A DNA stretch of 19,808 nucleotides. It comes from Pigoraptor vietnamica (taxonomy: Eukaryota > Opisthokonta > Filasterea). The notes below the pieces were generated by a model. That model ran no database searches and was not told the origin of the DNA. It saw only the letters and a program-made list of their open reading frames with translations. Positions 1-8,875 of the stretch are shown piece after piece (the first letter of the stretch is position 1; each line of letters begins with the position of its first letter). The DNA lies in contig CALSCQ010002022.1 of assembly GCA_943704525.1 (NCBI GenBank), positions 30,001 through 49,808 of the forward strand. The letters run 5' to 3'. The position numbers were made by a program, and so were the translations under genes.

Positions 1-2047
1 CACGTGACCCCGATCGCCGCAACGTGAGGACCTTGACTGTCGCATGTCGGTACGTCTCGTGCAACTCGGTGGTCGGGACCTATCGCGGGACGCATGAGGC
101 GATCACATACTTTGAAATTGCGCACGCATGCACACACACGCACACGCACACGCACGCACGCACACACACGTGCAAACGTACGAAAACAATTGAAACAGAC
201 GCGCGAACACACTGGCGCCGGCGGCCGGGCCGGCACGCACACATCCGCATACCGCAAGGTAGTCTGCGTCACACGCACCTCCACAATATCAAAGTGTTTG
301 GGTGCTTCCGACCAGAAATACGACTCGCCGTCCATGTCGCGAACGCAGTAAGCAAGATACACGACGCAGGGTCGCGGGCTGCGAGAGAACGAGAGAGACA
401 AAGTGTCACCACGTGCAGACACACGGGCATTCGAGTGAAAGAGCAATGCGGCGCTGTGTACAGTTGCATGTGGCGGAAGAGACATTGATATGGCAGACTT
501 TAGAAGACGAAAACACAAGCGTGTGACGGCGACACCGTACAGTAACAACCCCTCCGGAACTATAACAGACAGCAAGAAACCACAGTGTGTGTGATGCGCA
601 CCCGCGTGTTACGGCGACCAGTGTCTCGATGAGGGCCGGCACGCTTTCCCCCGCGTACAGAACATCGGCAGCGATCACGCAGTCAAACTGTCCGCGGCAA
701 AAGGCGTCCATTTTCTCACCCCTGCGGCACACGCATCAGAGGAGTAGGATGACGTGGTAAGTGAGTGTGTGTGTCGTGTGTGTGTAAGTGTGTGTGTTGT
801 GTGGGGGGGAAGTAACCACATGCAGACTCATAAAGAGCACCAAAGATGTTGAGTGCTTCGCCCGTGGCTGGAAGAAAAGCGCGCGTTCGCAAACCATCCA
901 AGCACGACGCACTCCCACGCACCACTTGAGTAGCGACACTGTCGTTCGTGAAGAGTGTGCGAGCACGTTCTTCTTGACATTCTCGGCAATTAATGGCAAG
1001 AGCTGTTGTTGATCGGTCAGGCACACGCGGGCGCCTGCGGTGGGTTGCAGCGACCGTTAGAGAGAACAGACGGTTTGCCGGCTACAGGCCGTTGCAGTGG
1101 ATTGCAGCGACCGTCAGACAGTTGCTCTCGAGACAGAGGGGTTTGCTACAGTTTGCAGTTGGATTCAACCAACATGTGCGCGAATGTGCGAGCAACTGGT
1201 GACTCGTGTGTTTTTGTAATGTGTGTGTATATGCGTACGTGTGCTGTGCGCGCATGTGTGTGGACAAACCCATGTGCGTCTGTGCGCGCGGGTGTGTGGA
1301 CATACCCATGTGCGTCTATTCGCGTGTGTATGTGCATGTGCGTCTGTGCTTGTGTGTGTGTGGACATATCCATGTGCGTCTGTGCGCATATCCATGTGCG
1401 TCTGTGCGCGTGTGTGTGCATGTGCGTCTGTGCTTGTGTGTGTGGACATACCCAGCAAAGCGGCCACTATGCCGACGAGGCCAGTCCCGGACCCAAGTTC
1501 CAACACATCCTGTGACGCCCAATATCCCTTCGGAAATACTCTGCCGAAGCACAAATAAACACAACTCAGTCTTCTCCAAGGACACCGAATCAGAGAGCAT
1601 GCATCACGGCGCGGGAGCGAGACAGTTCGCGTAAACGGTACTCCGCGCATGTCTCATCACGCCAGCAGAAGGGAACGAGACAGTAGCGTGTAGACAGTTG
1701 TCTGCGGCATGTCTCGTCACGCACGCACCTTTCGTTGTCGATGTACTTCGACAGCACGAGGGCCGAGTCCCACACAGTCGAGCCATAATGGATCGGCAGC
1801 TGACGGAGTGATATTCTCTTTCCCGCAGCCTCAAACTCGTACGGACGCACAAAACGGTCATGATAGTCCCACTGGCACGAACGAAAGAGAGGGGGGGGGG
1901 GGGGGGGGGGGGGATGGTGAATTCAATTGCTTGGCCCCGGACTGCAACGAGTCAGTGCACACTACGCACCTGATCGGTGGCCTCTCGCATCCAGAACGCG
2001 GGTGCGTTGCTGTCCTGCGCTTCGTCGCATGGCGGCACTTCGCCCAT
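1..2047 (-). CDS. METTL21-type protein-lysine methyltransferase (3' partial)
   Basis: A predicted SAM-dependent methyltransferase of family 16, whose members methylate lysines on chaperones, VCP or eEF1A. Exons, in minus order: 2047-1970, 1871-1729, 1540-1452, 1034-923, 721-602, 378-279 and 79 to beyond the left edge. Phases agree at all six junctions, giving 240 residues without a stop so far. Visible marks: N-terminal VWDSALVLSKYI (59-70), which this family carries before the Rossmann fold; SAM motif I VLELGSGTGLVG (86-97); LTD (109-111) closing the second strand; W141-G142; and FDCVIAADVLY (153-163) with the DxxY signature D160/Y163. C-terminal strands VVYLAYCVR and ATVKVLTLRR follow. The ATG at 2047 was chosen because it opens exon 1 and splices in phase to a METTL21-like stretch. 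Introns contain TG/CA repeats and a poly-C tract. The family call is strong; the substrate cannot be read from sequence, and the stop lies outside the window. Confidence 0.9.
129..172. repeat. (CA)n/(CGCA)n microsatellite
   Basis: Interrupted CA-rich array within the last visible intron of the methyltransferase gene (80-278). It is TG-rich on the coding strand. Open frames across it translate only to HT/AR runs and are not genes. Confidence 0.85.
764..804. repeat. (GT)n microsatellite
   Basis: Interrupted GT array in methyltransferase intron 4 (722-922), CA-rich on the coding strand and close to the 3' acceptor of that intron. Confidence 0.85.
1205..1451 (-). repeat. Intronic minisatellite containing copies of the splice donor
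   Basis: Inside the 417-bp third intron of the methyltransferase gene (1035-1451). On the plus strand the core words are a GTGTGGACATACCCATG-like block and a CATGTGCGTCTGTGC block repeated about six times within TG-rich sequence. Read on the coding strand, the first block is CATGGGTATGTCCACAC. The true donor at 1452/1451 reads GG then GTATGTCCACAC, so the repeat contains near copies of its own 5' splice site, around 1262, 1299 and 1362. Confidence 0.75.
1613..1721 (-). repeat. Degenerate two-copy direct repeat in methyltransferase intron 2
   Basis: Two imperfect copies of about 50 bp (1613-1661 and 1671-1721). Each starts GGGARCGAGACAGT and ends GCATGTCTCRTCACG on the plus strand, with a diverged centre. 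The second copy ends against the donor region of exon 2. No coding potential or transposon feature is seen. Confidence 0.6.
1891..1913 (+). repeat. G23 homopolymer (poly-C on the coding strand)
   Basis: Twenty-three consecutive G on the plus strand. On the minus strand this is a C23 run followed by CTCTCTTTCGTTCGTGC and then the CAG acceptor of methyltransferase exon 2 (exon starts 1871). It therefore sits exactly where a polypyrimidine tract is expected. The G-rich strand could form a G-quadruplex. Confidence 0.9.
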
Positions 2048-2796
2048 TCTCTGTTGTTTGGATTGGAAAGCGCAAAGTTGTGTGACAAAGCCACGAGAGA
2101 ATGGCAAAGACACCTTTCTACGACCTGTTACCTGGTGCGTAACATTTGCACGTGCAAATCACGTGACATGACTGCCCCAGCCCTTTTTAGGGGTCTTGAT
2201 CGAGATGGTTCCCATAAAAATACTCGAGGTGACACAATTTCCATAACAGGCAATTAATGTTACCCATGGCCCCCAGAAATTTGTTCTCCCAACCAAAATT
2301 AGGGCTTCATTGTCGCGTCGTCATGGATTCGGCACCCAATTAATTTGAACTTGCGACGGAAATCGCCCAAAAATTGGCACCCGTGTCAAATTGAGTAATC
2401 GGAGGTCACACGTGCCCCCATTGGACGAAGACTCACTTTATCCCACATCGAAGCACTCGTCTCTCTCGCCGTGCATCCTTTCCTAGCTTTGCTGTAGCGG
2501 AAGTGCGAACGCCTCTCTCTCACGCGTACCAAGTTCGTGCCCTTGACGATTGATCTCGCACAGCTAGCACTTCGTTGGACTCACTGAGAGCCAGTGCTTT
2601 GACGGCGACCTTTGGGCGGCATCTTTTTGCTGATTTGCGCCCTTTCTATCGACTTTGAGTTGGTGAGGGCGACCGAGACGTCCCTCTCGGCGCATGCAAT
2701 GGCAGCCATGAGGCGATAGTTGAAAGCATGCGCTGAGCGAACTTGGACCGCTGAGTTATTTTGTGTGAGTTCCGAGTGTCGGCTGTGTGCGAAGGC
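2048..2796. other. Divergent intergenic region (putative bidirectional promoter)
   Basis: Lies between the starts of the methyltransferase (minus) and the cyclase (plus). The centre, roughly 2165-2400, is visibly richer in A and T than the flanking coding DNA and has several AATTAAT-like and AAAATT runs. I found no convincing exon in either direction. It should hold both 5' UTRs and promoters. A CACGTG also occurs at 2409-2414. No tRNA or transposon remnant was recognised. Confidence 0.6.
2144..2166. promoter_or_regulatory. Palindrome ATTTGCACGTGCAAAT overlapping TCACGTGA
   Basis: A perfect 16-bp palindrome (2144-2159) centred on CACGTG is followed, sharing one base, by TCACGTGA (2159-2166). 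Both lie about 100-120 bp upstream of the methyltransferase ATG at 2047. CACGTG is the classic E-box bound by bHLH and some bZIP factors. A regulatory role is inferred from position and symmetry only. Confidence 0.45.
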
Positions 2797-2876
2797 ATGG
2801 CACGACCACCGCCGCACCCGCGGGAGCCCCTTATGGTGGCAGAACCCGGTGAGTTGTTGTGCTGTGCGCGCGTGTA

Positions 2877-2912
<36 letters not shown>

Positions 2913-5900
2913 GATGTTGTGGTGGGGGTGTCTAATCGAGGCTTTTTTTTGTGTGCTCTGGAGTGTGCGCGTGGCACGCCCTTGATGTCCCGAGGGCGTT
3001 GCGCGCACCGCCCTTCGACATCGCTGCACATCCCGCACTTTCTTGTTGCATACATTGCATGCGTAGCGCAAGGGTTGCCGTTCACACAAGTTCGGTACTC
3101 TTCTCTTAGGTGTGTATCGTGTGTGCGCTTATCGTTTGTTGCGCAAAATTGCAGGGACATCCACCACCACGACCACTCTCCCGGCTGGCTTCAACCCCAT
3201 GCGACGCAACTCAAAGCCCATGGCGGCCCTCGGTGGCATCTCTGCCGGCGGAAATGAGAAGTGTGGGTGCTTCTGTCTGCGTACCTTTGGCCCATCACCT
3301 CTTTCACTGCCTTTGGGTCTGCTAGCATCTAGTGCGTGCGCTCATGTATATTGTCTTATCCCATCTCACTCGCGAGGGAACACCGACTTACCTTTCGGTC
3401 TGCTAGCATCTAGTGCGTGCGCATGTATATTGTCTGCGTGCCTTGTCCCGTCTCTCCTTGACGCCTATCTGTATGCGAGGTAACACCGACTGCCTTTCGG
3501 TCTGCTAGCATCTAGCGTGCTCATGTAAAATTGTGCACCTCTGTCAACACAGCGACATTTGCGGGCTCGCGTCCCTTTGCCTCGAACGGCGACAGCATTC
3601 CATCGTCACCGGCGCCGGCGCCGCGCCGCGGGTCTATTCACACTGTCAACCTGGTGGGGTGTTCAAGGGGGCGACGAAGAGAGGATGGGCGTGTGTGTGT
3701 GTGTGTGTGTGTTATTTCGGGCGCGGGGGGGAGGGTTGCGGATAACGTGCTTTGTTTCGCTGGACGGATTAGTGGTGTTCCCTCGCGGCGGACTGTGGGT
3801 TGTCGTAATTGAAGGACAAGTCCTAGACGAGGAGGGACTTTGCCACTCTTGCGCACGTGGCTGTGTCTCGGGGGGCTTCCCGTGCGTCGCTATTGTGGCT
3901 ACTGTGTTGACTGGTAGATCTGAATGACTGACGCGCCTCCTGTTCCCCTTTTTCCAACGAAAGAACGATCCCGATGCTGCACCCTTTCCACCCCTCCCGG
4001 ATGGCGAGGCGCACGGTCCCCGCCGTCTGCTCAATCGACGGCCGTCGTCTGGCGCTGTGGTATGTTGGGGGCGCGTGTGTGGGTGTGTATATATGTGTGG
4101 GTGCTTGTGCGTGTCAAGTGCAGATGTGCTCTTTTTTGTGTGTCCATACGCGTGCGCTCACATCTCCGTCGGCGTCTTGTAGCTTGTCGAACGCCGCGGT
4201 TCAGTGAGCAATCGCTCCTCCGGTCGCACATCGCCCGCGGAAGAGCGCCTTCCGGACGACGACCCTTCGTCACGCAACGACGGTGCGTGGAACGTGCGCT
4301 AGAAAGCATCTGTCGTTCAAACGCGGGCGTGGTTGCCCTGTGTGCGGTGTTGTGCAGTGTTATTGGTGCCGACGTTAGAAGTGTGTCTGGCCATAACTGG
4401 CCACGTGGAGGAAAGGCGGCTGTACTGGCGCGGGATTCGCATCCGGGTCTCGTACATGTACACTACGTTCTCCTCCACCCCTGCGCCTCATTCTGTCACT
4501 CGCGTAACAGACGGCGGCGATGACGCGGGGTGGGCGAAGCGCATCGATGATTTGGAGCGGCGGCACGCGCACGAAATGGCCTCTATGTTGGCGCAGATTG
4601 ACTCGCTCAAGGCCAAGCTCAGCGACAAGGAGTCGGCCCTCGGCCAGGCAGGCACGTGATCGCAGTGTGTCGCGCGCGTGCGGAAAGATTGCTGTTTGTG
4701 TTTGTGTCGGTGCTTATGCGTATGCGTTGACAATGTGTGCGCGCGCGCGCGTGCGTGTGTGTTTGTGTGTGTGTGGCGTCCACGTGCATGCATTTGTGTT
4801 TTGTCTCTTGAAATTCGTGCGCTCGTTCTCTCGGCGCACTTACTTTTTGTTGCATGCGCTTATCGCTCCTGGTGCGATTCGGCGCAAGCGCAGGCTCGGA
4901 AATCGAGTCGCTGCGGTCGTCCCAGGACAAGCTGAGCCGGCAAATTGCGCAGTCGAAGGAGCGCCAGGCGGCCGTTGAGAAGCAAATCGACGAGACGATG
5001 AAGGCGCTCGCACTGCGCGACAAGACGATCAAGGAAATGACGCGGTGGGTGGGAGGAAGGGTGCGGGTGCCTGTCCGGACGTTGTGCGCACACGCAGCCC
5101 TTCGTGCGCTTTTCCCTACATTTCGCATTCACATGTACTCAGACACGACCGTACCTCGCGCACGCTCTGTATGGAACACGCCGTGTGCATGTGGCACGCA
5201 TCTACGTTTACAAGCACGCACTACGTTTCAGCGTGTCTTGCGTTCGCGTTGCTCAGTCTGTGCCTGTTCTTCTGCGCACAGCATGCGGGACAATGTGCTG
5301 TGCACGCCTGCGCCGACCGGGCAGGTCACGCTCGTCTTCACGGACGTCGAGGCGTCGACAGAGCAGTGGGAGATGTTCCCGCAGGTGGGCATTTGGGACT
5401 GCCTTACTTGACGTGGTGAAGGGATGGTTTTGAGCGTGCGCGGATGTCGTTTGGCGTTGCATGTAGACTTGTTTTATGTATGAGTGTGTGGTCTACTTTG
5501 GTGGCCTCGCGCGGAGCGACTTACAGTCACTCTTTCTTGTGGCAATACGGCTCTCACTTAGTCACTCTTTCGAGTAATAATACGTCCACTAACGCCGCGC
5601 ACGCACGCACGCACGCACGCACACGCGCAGGTGATGTCGCTTGCCATCCGCCTGCACAACCGCGCGATGCGCGAGTTGATTGACGAGTTCAAGGGGTACG
5701 AGGTCAAGACGGAGGGCGATGCCTTCATGGTCGCATTCGCCAAGCCCGCAAACGCCGTCAAGTTTTGCCTCAAGGCGCAGGAGGTACGTCGATGTGCGGC
5801 CGCTCTGTTTCCTTGTGCGTTTGCGCTAGCGGAAGCACATGGACACACGTGGTCACGTTCTCAACCGAACTCCAATGCAGATGCCATTTGTGCCCGTAGT

Positions 5901-8363
5901 ATTGCGCCAATGCTCTGGTCTCTGCATATGTGTGACGCCACTGTTTCCCGCAGGCGCTCCTCCAACTCGATTGGCCAGAGGCGCTTTATTCGAACTGGCA
6001 CTCGTCTCGCGTCCCATCGAAGGAGCCCGGCAGTGCAACGTGAGCGCAGCGCCCATCTGCATTAATTGCACGCCACGCGCACGTACTGTTCTCTCACTTA
6101 ACCCACTTCTCACGTGCACTCCGACATGCACTTGTGCTCTCATGCTGACAGCCGCTCCTGACACTCGCAGCGACGGCTCCCGCTACGTGTGGCGAGGCCT
6201 TCGCGTGCGCATGGGTGTGCATGTGGGCGAGCCCGAGTGCGTCATCGACCCCACGCACGGCCGCATGGATTACTTTGGGCCAATGGTCAACAAGAGCGCG
6301 CGGATTGGCGGCGCGGCGCACGGCGGGCAGGTGCTGATATCGAAGGCGGTGCTGGAGGCCGTCGAGAGCTTGCTGCCCACCGACCGCGTGCGCATTGCGC
6401 CCCTCGGCGTGTTCACGCTTAAGGGGATTGAGGCGCCCGAGGCACTGTACTCTGTCGTGGCGCTGTCGTTGAGGGAGCGCGAGTTTCCGCCGCCGAAGTG
6501 CGAGGGACCGAATGACTCTGAGCAGGTGGGCGTGCGCAATGGGATGAAGGGGGGTGGGACGTGTGTCGCTTTTTGTGTTTGCGAGTGAGCGCGCGCCCGT
6601 GTGTGTGTGTGGGCTCGGCGGGAAGGGGCCCTTCTTCGTCGTTTTGTTGAATGGGTGTAGTTGTTTTGTGTGTGTGTTTTTGTGTCGTTGTTTGTTTGTT
6701 TGCTCGGTGCGTGCGACGATCAATCCAAACAATTGGGATTCTTGTCCCGTGCGAAGAAACCATCTAACCATAATTGGGATCTTCTCCCGCCCCTTCCCCT
6801 TTCAGAACCACATGGAGAAGCGTATGAAGCAGCTCGTCGACGAAAACGTCGCCCTCAACACACACCTCAAGGACCTCGAGGACCAACTCCGACGGTCACG
6901 TGAGCTCGCCGTCGGCCTCCTCTGCCGCGTGCGACCGCAGGCCAAGAACGAGGTGCCCAAGGGGGAGCAGGTGTGTGTGTGTGCGCCGCATTCTGTTAAT
7001 GTGACAGCTTGGGAGAACCGCTATTACGAGGGCCGGCGTGAAATTGTTCCGCGTATTTGCGCGTTCCCAAACTCACGCGTTTTCTCCGCAGCTGCGCCTC
7101 GACACGGCGCTGTCGCAGATTGAGCGGTTCCTTGAGGACGCCACCAAATTCAAATCCGAGCTCGACAACGTTTCGAAGCAGTCGACAGCAATGGCAAAGG
7201 AAATCGAAACGCTCCGCGTGGGCAGCGGGCCCAACCTGCTCACCCCCGGGCGTGCCGCGTCCCCGCGCCCCGTCTCGTGAGTATCCGCTGTATTTTTCGC
7301 ACGTGTTTCTCTACGAACGCATTCACTCCGGACACCGGTGCATGAGCTATGGCTTTTCTTCTACCTCCGCGGTTGTCGTCTTGTGTGGCACATTTATATC
7401 TGTCTGTCTGTCTAATAGTGAGCCATCTCGCTGCAGTGACCTTGAGAACCAGCTCTCCGCGTCAAACGCCGAAATCGATCGCCTTCGCGCAAAAGTGCGC
7501 GACCTGTCGCAAAGCCTGAAGGACGCAGAGGTATGTGTGTGTGCGCGCGGGTGCTTCTGTGATGCAGGAATTGCGCTCCAGTGTGCGTCCGCACGAGTTG
7601 TGGTCGTCCTGTGAGTGCGCGTCTGAAGCGTTGCTTATTCGGTGCGCAGGCGTCGTATAAGAAGGCCGTCGAAAGCACGCGCAACTCTGAAAAGAACAAG
7701 GAGAACATTAAGGACTACGTTGACAAATTGCAGGTGAGGGGCCGCCTTTCCCTCTTCGAACTTACATGGCGCGCTGTTGTGAACATAGGATACTGGAGCT
7801 TTCTTCCGTCGCATGCACCTGTGCGTATACAATTTAATGTCCACCCACTGCTGTCTGTATGTCCCCTTGTGTTACTGACTCGTCTACAATGCTGTATCTG
7901 TATGTCCCCTTGTGTTACTGACGAGTCTGCGTTCTCTGCACATAGGCCGAGGCGGACAAGGCGCGCGCGGACCTTGAGAAGGCGCAGAAGGCTCTGGACG
8001 CGCAGGGCCGCGACAAGAGCCGGTTGAGCGAGAGTGTCGAACAGCTGACAAAGGACATTGAGTCGCTAAAGCAGGCCCACGAAAAAGTGCGTTTGGGTGG
8101 TTCGCCCATGGGTGCATTCAATCAGCCTGTTGTTTTTTGCGTTTGCTTGCGGAAGTCACTGCCCATTGTGTTGCCCATATTATTCTAGTATTCCCCTCCA
8201 TTCTTTTCCCGTGTTTCCCACTAACGCGTCCCTCGATGTCTGCGCGTGTCTGTCGCAGGAGCGCCAATACCTCACGAAGAAGGTCGACGGCGTGATGGGC
8301 CAAATGGACGCTATCCGCGCCTTCCTCGGCGGCAAAGACACACACCGCGACGCGTCACCCTGA
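2797..8363 (+). CDS. Soluble class III adenylate cyclase flanked by coiled coils
   Basis: Predicted to convert ATP to cAMP. Seventeen exons: 2797-2848, 3155-3262, 3553-3653, 3964-4059, 4183-4282, 4511-4651, 4894-5044, 5282-5384, 5631-5783, 5954-6039, 6171-6525, 6806-6970, 7092-7276, 7437-7530, 7650-7733, 7946-8086, 8259-8363; all phases agree and give 739 residues. The ATG at 2797 is the first in frame after a TGA at 2752. Residues 1-150 are S/P/R-rich; about 158-247 is coiled coil; the cyclase domain spans about 260-460; 483-735 is more coiled coil. Catalytic residues are complete: metal-binding D271 (VFTDVE) and D314 (EGDAF), purine-selecting K310 (EVKTEGD) and D397 (GRMDYFG), transition-state N404 and R408 (MVNKSAR). 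The K/D pair specifies ATP; guanylate cyclases usually have E and C there. No signal peptide or membrane segment is seen, unlike receptor-type cyclases of trypanosomes. The exon 6/7 junction has an alternative. Partners and regulation are unknown. Confidence 0.92.
2879..2908. repeat. (GT)n microsatellite in cyclase intron 1
   Basis: Nearly pure GT run shortly after the donor of the first intron (2849-3154), on the coding strand. Frames through it give only VCVCVC-type peptides. Confidence 0.9.
3308..3534 (+). repeat. Three-copy intronic tandem repeat
   Basis: Within cyclase intron 2 (3263-3552). Copies of about 45-49 bp begin near 3308, 3391 and 3491 and share the word GGTCTGCTAGCATCTAG followed by a CATGTA-type tail. 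Spacers share GCGAGG-AACACCGACT (3372-3388 and 3475-3491), so the full unit is about 80-100 bp. No coding frame is conserved between copies. Confidence 0.8.
3691..3712. repeat. (GT)11 microsatellite in cyclase intron 3
   Basis: Pure GT dinucleotide run about 40 bp after the donor of intron 3 (3654-3963). Confidence 0.9.
4652..4893 (+). other. Cyclase intron 6 with two possible splice pairs
   Basis: Option A is a GC-AG intron: GCCAGGCAG then GCACGTG, acceptor GCGCAG, giving intron 4652-4893. Option B is GT-AG: donor after GGCAC at 4655 (GTGATC), acceptor GCGCAAG ending at 4888, which adds three residues. Both keep the frame. Reading through without splicing meets a TGA at once. The intron also carries a TG/CG microsatellite at about 4737-4775. 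Confidence 0.6.
5598..5626 (+). repeat. (CGCA)n tract adjoining a splice acceptor
   Basis: A tetranucleotide CGCA/GCAC array occupies the last about 30 bases before the CAG acceptor of cyclase exon 9 (exon starts 5631). It stands in the place of a polypyrimidine tract. Exon 9 encodes the essential K310 and D314, so the acceptor must be used. Confidence 0.75.
7854..7922 (+). repeat. 26-bp direct repeat in cyclase intron 15
   Basis: The word beginning TCTGTATGTCCCC and ending TTACTGAC occurs at 7854-7879 and 7897-7922 without visible mismatches. It lies inside intron 15 (7734-7945), just upstream of the exon 16 acceptor. It is probably a local duplication. Confidence 0.85.
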
Positions 8364-8875
8364 ATTTTATGTCACCTGAATTTAAACGTCTTCCCTTGCG
8401 TGCACACGTCGTCTCTCCGCGTCTCTGGTCTTCATGATTTGTTTGGCATTGATAGCGTCACTTGTGGTCTGACTCGATGTGCAGTCAGAACGCAGCGGTA
8501 TGATCTTTTCTGACGTAATGGATACCCGAGGCAGCCAGAAAGCACGGTCTGCGATGAGTGTGTTCATCACCAGGCGATATCCGGCAATTCTAGAACTCCG
8601 ATTGGAAAATGGACAGCGGGCTCTATTTAATAGTAGCCCCTGAGTCCTTCAGACCGAGAAACTGTGTCGGCGTGGCGTGCACGATGCCTTGTGTCGGCGC
8701 AAAAACAAATTCGCCCACATATTGGTGGACCTTGCGTTTCTTAGAACGTCGACTGTGAAGGGCTTTAGGCTTGCGTCTTATCAGAGCAACGTCGAAAACA
8801 GTCCAGATTTCACAACAAAAGGCACAAGGCGCTTCTGGTCAAATACAGTCCCATTCATTTACGTGTATATATGCA
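8364..8875. other. Convergent intergenic spacer
   Basis: Separates the stop codons of the plus-strand cyclase and the minus-strand VPS9 gene, so it should hold both 3' UTRs. It is less GC-rich than the exons. I see no exon supported by splice sites or homology, no clear AATAAA in a convincing place for either gene, and no RNA gene. Confidence 0.6.

Noticed and set aside
840-885. Minus-strand reading ATGEALNIFGALYE, which looks like a methyltransferase exon after the LLKW motif
   Set aside because: It would need a non-AG acceptor or a poor phase-1 donor. The exon at 721-602 joins exon 4 in phase and continues the family motif, so this stretch is intron.
736-1026. Unspliced extension of methyltransferase exon 4
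   Set aside because: It runs into CA-repeat peptides, while splicing at 923 with donor GTGCGTGGG gives the family sequence.
1006-1634. Cys/Val-rich plus-strand open frames
   Set aside because: They are translations of a TG minisatellite inside a minus-strand intron.
2581-2817. Minus-strand open frame ending MPPKGRRQSTGSQ
   Set aside because: No recognised family, overlaps the cyclase first exon on the other strand, and no supporting splice structure was found.
3924-4523. A 199-codon plus-strand open frame
   Set aside because: It lies in a different frame from the cyclase exons at 3964-4059 and 4183-4282, which join in phase; this frame crosses intronic TG sequence.
5282-6525. Calling the cyclase a guanylate cyclase
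   Set aside because: The purine-selecting residues are Lys and Asp, the adenylate cyclase pair.
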